A DNA stretch of 64,000 nucleotides from Actinomadura livida (GTDB taxonomy: Bacteria > Actinomycetota > Actinomycetes > Streptosporangiales > Streptosporangiaceae), in assembly GCF_014648675.1 (NCBI RefSeq), contig NZ_BMRO01000001.1:469560-533559 (forward strand), in the 5' to 3' direction. Position numbers and translations under genes: made by a program. The notes beneath the pieces were generated by a model. It was not told the origin of the DNA and did not search any database. It was given only the letters and a program-made list of their open reading frames with translations. This document shows, piece by piece, positions 16,088 to 22,954 of the stretch; within the stretch, counting starts at the first letter, position 1, and every line of letters starts with the position of its first letter.

Positions 16088-16482
16088 AGGGCGCGCTCGT
16101 AACTGGCCCAGGCGACGTGCGACTCTTTCAGCGTCACCGTGATTCCGGTCAGGCCGCGCGCGTTCTCGCCGAGGGCGCCCGCGTGGACCCGGTCGGCGAG
16201 CCGGTCGGCGATGACCTTGGCGAGGAACTCCGTCGACGTGTTGACCCCGGCGAAGTCCGGCTCCTCGTCCAGGTTGCGGTAGTTCAGCCCGCCCAGGACC
16301 TCGCCCAGCTCGCTGGTGGCGAGCCCGATGTCGACGACGATGCCGTCCGGGTCCAGGCCGGGGCGGCGGAACGTCGCGTCCACCACGTACGTCGCGCCGT
16401 GCAGCCGCTGCGCCGGGCCGAAGACCTCGCCGCGGAAACTATGGGCGATCATGACGTGGTCCCGGACGGTGATACCGAACAA
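16084..16482 (-). CDS. Divergent 6-pyruvoyl-tetrahydropterin synthase/QueD homologue
   Basis: A 132-residue tunnelling-fold protein of the PTPS/QueD superfamily: [20 protein letters not shown] aligns with the usual AAH...C...LHGH block, and [20 protein letters not shown] with the VxDFxxLK region. Two key residues appear lost: the catalytic Cys before LHG is Ala (GPAQRLHG) and the third zinc His is Ala (LHGAT rather than LHGHN). The [15 protein letters not shown] helix with its conserved Glu remains. Normal PTPS or QueD chemistry is therefore doubtful. It overlaps the GT4 gene (ATGA) and lies 48 bases downstream of the dehydrogenase gene. Confidence 0.85.
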   Translation of the reverse strand: MFGITVRDHVMIAHSFRGEVFGPAQRLHGATYVVDATFRRPGLDPDGIVVDIGLATSELGEVLGGLNYRNLDEEPDFAGVNTSTEFLAKVIADRLADRVHAGALGENARGLTGITVTLKESHVAWASYERAL

Positions 16483-16530
16483 GGTCGTCCTCCAGATGGT
16501 CGGGATGCAAAGGACTCGAAACGCAAAGAC

Positions 16531-17502
16531 TCAGTAGGTGATTCGCTGGCAGAGCGCGGGAAGTTCACCGCTCGCCAGCCGCGGCATGACGCGCGGCAGG
16601 TCGGCGAACGGGCTCTCGCCCGTGACCAGCGTGTCGAACGCGGGGTTCGCGAGCAGCCGCAGCGCCAGCGCCACCCGGTCGGCGAAGGTCCGCCGCGCCC
16701 GGCGCGCCGGGGGCAGGGCGCCGACCTGGCTGCCGCGTATCGTCAGCCGCCGCGAGTGGAAGAACTCGCCCAGCGGGACGCTGATCCTCCGGTCGCCGTA
16801 CCAGCTCAGCTCCACGACCTCCCCGTCCGGGGCGAGCAGTTCCAGCGACCTGGCCAGGCCGGCCTCGGTGGCGCTCGCGTGGACGACCAGGTCGCAGCCG
16901 CCCGCCGCGTCCTCGGGCGCCGCGAACCCGACGCCCAGCGCCCGCGCGACGTCCGCGCGGGAGGGATCGGTGTCGACGAGCTGGACGTCGCAGCCCGGGA
17001 ATCCGGCGAGGACCCCGGCGACCGAGCAGCCGACCATCCCGGCGCCGACCACGGCGACGCGGTCGCCGACCAGCGGCGCCGCGTCCCACAGCGCGTTCAC
17101 GGCGGTCTCCACGGTCCCGGCGAGGATGGCGCGCCCCGGCGGCACCTCGGCGGGGACGGGGGTGACCGCGCTCGCCGGGACGACGTACCGGGTCTGGTGC
17201 GGGTAGAGGCAGAACACCGTGCGGCCGAGCAGTTCCGGCGGGCCGTGCTCGACCACGCCGACGTTCAGGTAGCCGTACTTGACCGGGCCGGGGAACGCCC
17301 CGTCCTGGAACGGCGCCCGCATGATCGCGTGCTGGTTCGGCGGGACGGCCCCGCGGAAGACGATCGACTCCGTCCCCCGGCTCACCCCGGAGCAGACCGT
17401 CCGGACCAGCACCTCGCCGGGCCCCGGCTCCGGCAGGGCGACGTCGCGGATCTCCCCCTTACCGGGCGACCGGATCCAGAAGGCGCGGGCTTCGCGCTCC
17501 AT
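16531..17502 (-). CDS. BchC-like MDR dehydrogenase
   Basis: A 323-residue medium-chain dehydrogenase/reductase. CSGVSRGTESIVFRGAVP, QDGAFPGPVKYGYLNVGVVE and LYPHQTRYVVPASA are hallmarks of the subgroup containing bacteriochlorophyllide dehydrogenase BchC. The nucleotide-binding motif is AVVGAGMVGCSVAGVLA, followed by VDTDPSR. It should oxidise an alcohol or reduce a carbonyl with NAD(P). The start overlaps the CDP-alcohol transferase 3' end by 44 bases, so the two are translationally linked. No chlorophyll genes are nearby; the substrate is presumably an intermediate of this cluster. Confidence 0.87.
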   Translation of the reverse strand: MEREARAFWIRSPGKGEIRDVALPEPGPGEVLVRTVCSGVSRGTESIVFRGAVPPNQHAIMRAPFQDGAFPGPVKYGYLNVGVVEHGPPELLGRTVFCLYPHQTRYVVPASAVTPVPAEVPPGRAILAGTVETAVNALWDAAPLVGDRVAVVGAGMVGCSVAGVLAGFPGCDVQLVDTDPSRADVARALGVGFAAPEDAAGGCDLVVHASATEAGLARSLELLAPDGEVVELSWYGDRRISVPLGEFFHSRRLTIRGSQVGALPPARRARRTFADRVALALRLLANPAFDTLVTGESPFADLPRVMPRLASGELPALCQRITY

Positions 17503-18325
17503 CCGTGCTCCTCCCCCGATTCCCCCGGCCTCCGCGGCCCCCGCGGCCCCCGCGGCCCGCCGGCCGGTCCGCGTGCCGCCGCGTGTACAGCCACCCGACG
17601 TCCCGCCCGAACGACCACACCAGCAGCGCGAGCGACGCCGCCACCAGCGCGGCCGCGTAGGGGACGACGCCCGAGGCGGCCACGGTCAGCGCGACCCCCT
17701 GCACCACCGCGACGGCCTTGCGCGCGATGCTGGGCCGCAGCTCGGCGCGCAGCCACGGCGCCGCCCACGCCGCGGCGCCGAACACGTACCGCATCGCCCC
17801 GATCGCCAGCACCCACGCCCCGGCGGACCAGGCCACGTGCACGCTCAGCACCAGGACGAGGAACGCGTCGACCTCCATGTCGAACCGGGCGCCGAGCCGC
17901 GACGCCGTCCCGGTGCGCCGGGCGACCTGCCCGTCGACACCGTCCAGGACGAGCGCCACCGAGGCGGCCGCGACCAGCGTCCACGTGTGGCCGTCCCCCA
18001 TCAGATGCCCCGCGACCAGCGCCGCGACACCCCCCGTGAGAATGACGCGACCGAGCGTGACGTGGTCGGCGGGCCCGAGCGTCCGCCGGTGCCGGAAGGC
18101 CGCGGTGAGGACGCCCCACGAGACCAGCGCGTAGGCGACGCCCACGGCGACGCCCGCGATCCCGGGCCGCAGTGCGGCCAGCAGCGCGAACTGCACGCCC
18201 ACCGCGGCCGCCAGCTCGACGCCCCGCGTCGGCGCCGGCCTGCGGCGGCGCGGCGTCCCGGCGGTGTAGAGCACGCCCGGCGGCGCCGTCGTCAGCGGTC
18301 GCGTGACCGCCATGGGCCGCGTCAT
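17459..18325 (-). CDS. CDP-alcohol phosphatidyltransferase family membrane enzyme
   Basis: A 288-residue membrane enzyme. The complete catalytic signature D-x2-D-G-x2-A-R-x8-G-x3-D-x3-D is present, beginning DGVDGQVARR and ending GARFDMEVD. Hydrophobic helices flank it and a Gly/Arg-rich tail follows. The family joins a CDP-activated alcohol (often CDP-diacylglycerol) to a second alcohol, making phospholipids or phosphodiester-linked molecules. It starts in an ATGA overlap with the cyclohydrolase gene. Its presence suggests that the cluster's product is linked to a lipid or to another phosphoalcohol. Confidence 0.88.
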   Translation of the reverse strand: MTRPMAVTRPLTTAPPGVLYTAGTPRRRRPAPTRGVELAAAVGVQFALLAALRPGIAGVAVGVAYALVSWGVLTAAFRHRRTLGPADHVTLGRVILTGGVAALVAGHLMGDGHTWTLVAAASVALVLDGVDGQVARRTGTASRLGARFDMEVDAFLVLVLSVHVAWSAGAWVLAIGAMRYVFGAAAWAAPWLRAELRPSIARKAVAVVQGVALTVAASGVVPYAAALVAASLALLVWSFGRDVGWLYTRRHADRPAGRGGRGGRGGRGNRGRSTDGARSPRLLDPVAR

Positions 18326-18993
18326 CCGCGGACCTCGCTCACCGGCGCCTCGCCGATGGCGCCGTCCAACCCCGGGCCCTCCAGCTGGGGGAGGTCGTGG
18401 CCGAGCCGGTCGCGCTTGGCGGTGAGGTAGCGGACGTTGTCGTCGCTGACCGGGACGAGCAGCGGCACACGCGCCGCGATCGCGATCCCGTAGGACTCCA
18501 GGGCGCTCACCTTGACCGGATTGTTCGACAGCAGCCGCACCGACCGGACCCCGAGGTGCCGCAGGATGCGCGCCGCCGGCCCGTAGTCGCGGACGTCGAC
18601 CGGCAGGCCGATGGCCGTGGCGGAGTCGACGGTGTCGAGGCCCTGGTCGTCCTGCAGGATGTGGGTACGGACCTTCGCCACAAGCCCGATCCCGCGCCCC
18701 TCGTGGCCGCGCAGGTACACCAGGACGCCGGCCCCCTCGCGGGCGATGGCGTCCAGCGCCGTGCCGAGCTGGTCCCCGCACTCGCAGCGCGTGGCGCCGA
18801 AGATGTCGCCGGTCATGCACTCGGAGTGCATCCGCACGAGCACGTTCTCCATGCCCCTGACGTCGCCCCGCACGAGCGCCATGTGCTCGTGCCCGTCGAC
18901 CGGGTCCCGGAACGCGACGGCGCGGAACACGCCGCGCCTCGTCCTGAGATCCGCCTCCGCTATGTCCTTCTGGTCGATGCCCTGGTCCCGCAT
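18322..18993 (-). CDS. ribA: GTP cyclohydrolase II homologue with altered active-site Tyr
   Basis: A 223-residue stand-alone GTP cyclohydrolase II domain with no DHBP-synthase fusion. The zinc cysteines HSECMTGD and RCECG, the GHEGRGIGL loop and VRDYG (catalytic Arg region) are intact. In the segment that is KIRAYALQDQGYDTVEAN in E. coli RibA, this protein has KVRTHILQDDQGLDTVDSA: the active-site Tyr (Tyr105 of E. coli) is His, one residue is inserted and EAN becomes DSA. Substitution at this Tyr in S. coelicolor paralogues is reported to change the product to the formamide FAPy. It is the first gene of the cluster, with GGAAGGGGAGC before the ATG. The symbol is given for homology; a riboflavin role is doubtful. 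Confidence 0.88.
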   Translation of the reverse strand: MRDQGIDQKDIAEADLRTRRGVFRAVAFRDPVDGHEHMALVRGDVRGMENVLVRMHSECMTGDIFGATRCECGDQLGTALDAIAREGAGVLVYLRGHEGRGIGLVAKVRTHILQDDQGLDTVDSATAIGLPVDVRDYGPAARILRHLGVRSVRLLSNNPVKVSALESYGIAIAARVPLLVPVSDDNVRYLTAKRDRLGHDLPQLEGPGLDGAIGEAPVSEVRG

Positions 18994-19104
18994 CGCTCCC
19001 CTTCCTCGGCGTCGCAATCACCCTGTACTACGTGGCAGAGGCACCAGGTGGTTGCGTCGGACGGTCCGTATACCCCGTGGCACGGAGGGGAGACACCGCA
19101 GGGT

Positions 19105-19459
19105 TCAGCCTAGGCGCGCCCGGACTACGAGGTCGTGCAACGCACGGGGGTCCGCGGGAGATTCGGGCAGGTCACTGCGGTCGCGCTCGTCCTCCAGGCG
19201 GGCGGTGAGCGCGGTGACGTCGGCCTGGAGGCGCGACGGGGCGGGGGCGTCCGCGGGCAGGGCGCCGTGCTCGGCGGCCCGCTTCGCCTCGATCAGGCCG
19301 GGAAGGTAGGGCGGCCCGTCGCCGGTGAGGCGCGCCAGGTCGGCCTGGACCTCGCCGGTCGACGTCGCTGCCGGCGGTCGCCAGCCCGTAGGCCCGCGAC
19401 CCGGTCACGACCGACAGGACCGTGTGGTCGCGGACGAGGTCGAGCGCGCTGCCGTTCAC
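19105..19459 (-). pseudogene. Nucleotidyltransferase-domain gene with internal deletion
   Basis: The first 34 codons from the GTG encode a typical nucleotidyltransferase N-terminus (VLSVVTGSRAYGLATAGSDV with the G-S...D-x-D catalytic pattern). Directly after SDVDRRG the frame becomes meaningless, while another frame picks up a helical tail (ARLTGDGPPYLPGLIEAKRA, later LQADVTALTARLEDERDRSD) that ends at TGA 19105-19107. Relatives are considerably longer, so the middle seems to have been lost by a deletion that also shifted the frame. It is unlikely to be functional. Confidence 0.65.
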
Positions 19460-19542
19460 CGGGGCCAGCCTGGCGCAGCGGCCGCGGGCGTGTCGACCTG
19501 GTTTGCCCGGAGCCTGGAAAGAGTTACAGCTTGGCTACTTCC

Positions 19543-19594
19543 TTGCAGAAAGTTTCTGCAAACTGTTTACGACATTGCAAAGCGTTGCTAGCGT
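19543..19594 (+). promoter_or_regulatory. Maltose operon promoter with MalR-type operator
   Basis: TTGCAGAAAGTTTCTGCAA at 19543-19561 is a perfect 19-bp dyad around a central G and matches the TTGCAG/CTGCAA half-sites of streptomycete MalR operators. Just downstream are a -35 TTTACG (19566-19571), a 17-base spacer containing another TTGCA, and a -10 TAGCGT (19589-19594). Transcription would start near 19601, about 80 bases before malE. The rest of the 220-base gap shows nothing else clear. Confidence 0.78.
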
Positions 19595-19679
19595 CCGGCA
19601 CCAGCCACCCCCAATCCCCGGACATGCGGGACGGCCGGCCCCCGAAGGCACGACCGCCCGTCCCGCCAAGGAGGACACC

Positions 19680-21041
19680 ATGCGGCGCATCCCCCCCAAC
19701 GGCGGCACCCCACTCGCCGGCATCGTCGCCTGCGCCGCCCTCGCGCTCTCGCTCACCGCCTGCGGCGGCGATGACGACGGCGGCTCGCAGGGCGGCGGCA
19801 CCGCGGGCCTGGAGGGCCGCGGGCCGATCACCTTCGTGACCGGCAAGGACCGGTCCGGCAACCTGCAGAAGCAGGTGGACGCCTGGAACTCCGACCACCC
19901 GCAGGAGCAGGTCCGCGTCATCGAGCTCCCGGACGAGCCCAACGACCAGCGCCAGCAGATGATCCAGAACGCCACCACCAAGTCGGACGCCTACTCGGTG
20001 CTGAACCTCGACGTGGTGTGGACCGCCGAGTTCGCCGCCAACCGCTGGCTGGTGGAACTGCCTATGGCGTCCTTGTCCGGGGGGTCTGGGGGGTCGTCCC
20101 CCCAGGCAGAGAAGGGCAAGATCGACCTGTCCGCGATGCTGCCCGCGACGGTCAAGACCGGGCAGTACCGGGGCCGGCTCTACGCGGTGCCGTCGACGTC
20201 CGACGCGGGAATGCTCTACTACCGCGAGGACCTCCTGGAGAAGGCCGGGATCGCCGAGCCCCCGAAGACCTACCAGGAGATGTGGGATGCCTGCGACAAG
20301 GTGCAGAAACTCCCCGAGGGCGAGGACGCCGACTGCTACTTCACCGAGGTCAACAAGACCGAGAGCATGACGATCAGCGCGGTCGAGGCGATCACCGCGG
20401 CGGGCGGCTCGATCATCGGGCCGGACGGCAAGCCGGCGCTGAACACGCCGCAGGCCCGGCAGGGCCTGGAGTTCCTCGTGGACGCCAAGAAGACCCGGAT
20501 GCCCAAGGAGGCCGTGACGCTCGACACCGAGGGCGGGCGGCGCTACTTCCAGTCCGGCAAGCTCGTCTTCCAGCGGCAGTGGCCCTACCAGTACGCGCTC
20601 GCCAACGAGGACGACGGCTCCTCCGAGGTGGCGGGCAAGTTCGCCGTCGCGCCGCTGCCCGGCCCGGACGGCCCCGGCGTGGCCAACCTCGGCGGGCACA
20701 ACCTCGCGATCTCCGCGTTCGCCGCGAACAAGGCCACCTCGCTCGACTTCATCAACTACCTGACGGGCGCGGACGCGCAGCGCGCCAACCTGCTCGCGAC
20801 GTCCCAGGCGCCGACCATCGCCGCGCTGTACGACGACCCGGAGATGGTGAAGAAGTTCCCCTACCTGCCCGTCCTCAAGAAGGCCATCGAGACCGCCGAG
20901 CCGCGTCCGGTCGCCGTGAAGTACGGGGACGTGACCGCCGCGATCCAGGGCGAGATGTACGACGCGGTCACCGGCAAGAAGCCCGCTGAGCAGGCACTGA
21001 ACGACCTTCAGGCCAAGCTCGGACCGCTGACCGCGCAGTGA
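19680..21041 (+). CDS. malE: Maltose/maltodextrin ABC transporter substrate-binding lipoprotein
   Basis: A 453-residue lipoprotein: the signal peptide ends at LSLTACGG, with the lipid-modified Cys at about residue 25. The mature part is a family 1 solute-binding protein (TFVTGKDRSGNLQKQVDAWN; RLYAVPSTSDAGMLYYREDL; FINYLTGADAQRANLLATSQ). GGAGG lies six bases before the ATG. It leads malF-malG-GH13-malR, and the GTGA overlap with malF implies coupling. Oddity: residues about 136-143 are a Gly/Ser-rich stretch encoded by an in-frame GC palindrome at 20086-20105 that looks like an inserted repeat. The maltodextrin assignment rests on the operator, the regulator and the alpha-glucosidase neighbour. 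Confidence 0.88.
   Translation: MRRIPPNGGTPLAGIVACAALALSLTACGGDDDGGSQGGGTAGLEGRGPITFVTGKDRSGNLQKQVDAWNSDHPQEQVRVIELPDEPNDQRQQMIQNATTKSDAYSVLNLDVVWTAEFAANRWLVELPMASLSGGSGGSSPQAEKGKIDLSAMLPATVKTGQYRGRLYAVPSTSDAGMLYYREDLLEKAGIAEPPKTYQEMWDACDKVQKLPEGEDADCYFTEVNKTESMTISAVEAITAAGGSIIGPDGKPALNTPQARQGLEFLVDAKKTRMPKEAVTLDTEGGRRYFQSGKLVFQRQWPYQYALANEDDGSSEVAGKFAVAPLPGPDGPGVANLGGHNLAISAFAANKATSLDFINYLTGADAQRANLLATSQAPTIAALYDDPEMVKKFPYLPVLKKAIETAEPRPVAVKYGDVTAAIQGEMYDAVTGKKPAEQALNDLQAKLGPLTAQ
20086..20105. repeat. GC palindrome inserted in-frame within malE
   Basis: Eight-base arms CTGGGGGG and CCCCCCAG flank TCGT, inside a larger G-run/C-run stretch (about 20078-20105). The sequence resembles dispersed palindromic repeats normally found between genes in actinomycetes. 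Here it is translated as part of SLSGGSGGSSPQ without breaking the frame. Confidence 0.55.
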
Positions 21042-22078
21042 GCCGCATGACCACCGCCCCCGGGCATCCGGCGTCCGCCGCGGGCAGCCCCGCGGCGGGC
21101 GCGCCGCCCGGACAGAGCGCGAACGGGCGCGGGCGCAAGGGCGACGTGCAGGGCACGCGGCGGCTCGCGGCGCTGCTGCTGTCCCCGACGCTGCTCGTGC
21201 TCGCGCTCGTCATCGGCTACCCGGTCCTCGCCGGCTTCCGCGAGTCGCTGTACGCGCGGGGCGAGGGCCTGGACGACCAGGGGTTCGTCGTGGAGGGCGA
21301 CCGGTTCGCCGGCCTCGGCAACTACACCGCGATCTTCCAGGGCGACCGGGCCGCGGCGTTCTGGAACGCCTTCGGCAACACCACGTTCTTCACCGTCACC
21401 ACCGTGGTCCTGGAGACGGTGATCGGTGTCGCGATGGCGCTGATCATGCACCAGATGTTCCGGGGGCGGGCGCTGGTGCGCGCCAGCATCCTCGTCCCGT
21501 GGGCGATCCCGACCGCGATCTCCGGGCTGCTGTGGCGGTGGATCTTCCAGGCCGACGGCGCCGCGAACGCCGTGCTGCGCGAGCAGATCCTGTGGACCGC
21601 CGACGGCTTCCCCGCCAAGATGGCCATCGTCGTCGCCGAGGTCTGGAAGACCTCCCCGTTCATCGGGCTGCTGGTGCTGGCCGGGCTGCAGATGATCCCC
21701 CGGGAGGTCTACGAGGCCGCCCGGGTGGACGGCGCGGGCCCCGTCCAGCAGTTCTGGCGGATCACGCTCCCGCTGGTGAAGCCCGCGCTGCTGGTGGCCG
21801 TGCTGTTCCGGATGCTGGACGCGCTGCGGATGTTCGACCTGCCCGCCGTCCTGATCGGCGTCAACCAGAAGTCCGTGGAGACCCTGACGATGCTCGCCTG
21901 GTTCGAGGCGTCCAACCTCAGATACGGGTCGGCGGCGGCGTACGCGACCGTCCTGTTCCTGTACATCGCCGTGATCGCGTACCTGTTCGTGAAGCTGCTC
22001 GGCGCGGACATCATCGGCGAGGCCCGGCGGCAGGACCGGGGCGCGCGGAAGGGCGCGCGGAAGAAGGTGACCGCATGA
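21038..22078 (+). CDS. malF: Maltose ABC transporter permease (MalF-type)
   Basis: A 346-residue inner-membrane permease with about six helices preceded by a disordered Ala/Gly/Pro N-terminus. The ATPase-contacting EAA loop is VYEAARVDGAGPVQQFWRIT. It starts at GTG in a GTGA overlap with malE and ends in an ATGA overlap with malG. No ATPase gene is in the operon; streptomycete systems of this type use the shared ATPase MsiK, so one is expected elsewhere. Confidence 0.9.
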   Translation: MSRMTTAPGHPASAAGSPAAGAPPGQSANGRGRKGDVQGTRRLAALLLSPTLLVLALVIGYPVLAGFRESLYARGEGLDDQGFVVEGDRFAGLGNYTAIFQGDRAAAFWNAFGNTTFFTVTTVVLETVIGVAMALIMHQMFRGRALVRASILVPWAIPTAISGLLWRWIFQADGAANAVLREQILWTADGFPAKMAIVVAEVWKTSPFIGLLVLAGLQMIPREVYEAARVDGAGPVQQFWRITLPLVKPALLVAVLFRMLDALRMFDLPAVLIGVNQKSVETLTMLAWFEASNLRYGSAAAYATVLFLYIAVIAYLFVKLLGADIIGEARRQDRGARKGARKKVTA

Positions 22079-22905
22079 GCGGCTCGCTCGCCAGGCGGAC
22101 GCTGTCCTCCCTGGGGTTCGCGCTGGTGGCGCTCTACTCCCTCGCGCCGTTCTACTGGATGACGGTGTCGGCGTTCCGCAGGCCGCAGGACCAGTTCGAC
22201 AACACGATCATCCCGGTGCGGTGGTCGTGGGAGAACTTCTCCGCGGTCTTCTCCGGCGACAACGGGTTCGGGCGGGCGCTGCTCAACAGCCTCGTCGTGG
22301 CGGGCGGCACGACCGTGCTGACGCTGCTCATCGGCACGGTCACCGCCTACGCGCTGGCCCGGCTGGACTTCCGGTTCAAGAACGCCGTCCTCGGACTCAT
22401 CATCGCGACGACGATGTTCCCGGGAATCTCGCAGCTCGTTCCCTTGCTGAAGCTCTTCACCGACATCGGATGGATCAACACCTACCAGGCGATGGTGGTC
22501 CCCAGCCTGGGGTTCGCGCTGCCGCTGTCGGTGTGGCTGCTCACGGCCTTCTTCCGGCAGCTGCCGTTCGAGCTGGAGCAGGCGGCCATGGTGGACGGCT
22601 GCACCCGCGGCCAGGCGTTCCGGAAGATCATCATTCCGCTCGCGGCGCCCGGGGTGTTCACCACCGCGATCCTGACCTTCATCGCCGCGTGGAACGAGTT
22701 CCTCATCGCCCTGTCCATGGTCAACAAGAAGGAGATGCAGACCGCCACGGTCGCGATCTCCAAGTTCACCGGCGTCTCCGGGTTCGACCAGCCGTTCGGC
22801 ACCCAGATGGCGGCGGGCGTGATCGTGACCGTCCCGCTGATCGTCGTGGTGCTGGTCTTCCAGCGCCGGATCGTCGCCGGCCTCACCGCCGGCGGAGTCA
22901 AGTGA
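22075..22905 (+). CDS. malG: Maltose ABC transporter permease (MalG-type)
   Basis: A 276-residue permease with six predicted helices. The EAA loop is EQAAMVDGCTRGQAFRKIII, and FIAAWNEFLIALSMVNKKE is the usual following segment. It overlaps malF (ATGA) and is followed after 49 bases by the alpha-glucosidase gene. With MalF it forms the channel for maltodextrin delivered by MalE. Confidence 0.9.
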   Translation: MSGSLARRTLSSLGFALVALYSLAPFYWMTVSAFRRPQDQFDNTIIPVRWSWENFSAVFSGDNGFGRALLNSLVVAGGTTVLTLLIGTVTAYALARLDFRFKNAVLGLIIATTMFPGISQLVPLLKLFTDIGWINTYQAMVVPSLGFALPLSVWLLTAFFRQLPFELEQAAMVDGCTRGQAFRKIIIPLAAPGVFTTAILTFIAAWNEFLIALSMVNKKEMQTATVAISKFTGVSGFDQPFGTQMAAGVIVTVPLIVVVLVFQRRIVAGLTAGGVK

Positions 22906-22954
22906 ACCGAACCGCACGCACGCACGCTGACAGCTCCCGATTCGAAGGATGTTC

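Noticed and set aside
16531..17502. Bacteriochlorophyll biosynthesis gene bchC
   Set aside because: Subfamily similarity is clear but no other tetrapyrrole gene is present, and the gene is embedded in an unrelated overlapping cluster.
16084..18993. Ordinary riboflavin or queuosine biosynthesis operon
   Set aside because: There is no ribB/ribD/ribE/ribH or queC/queE; the cyclohydrolase and PTPS homologues have altered active-site residues and the neighbours are lipid- and sugar-related.
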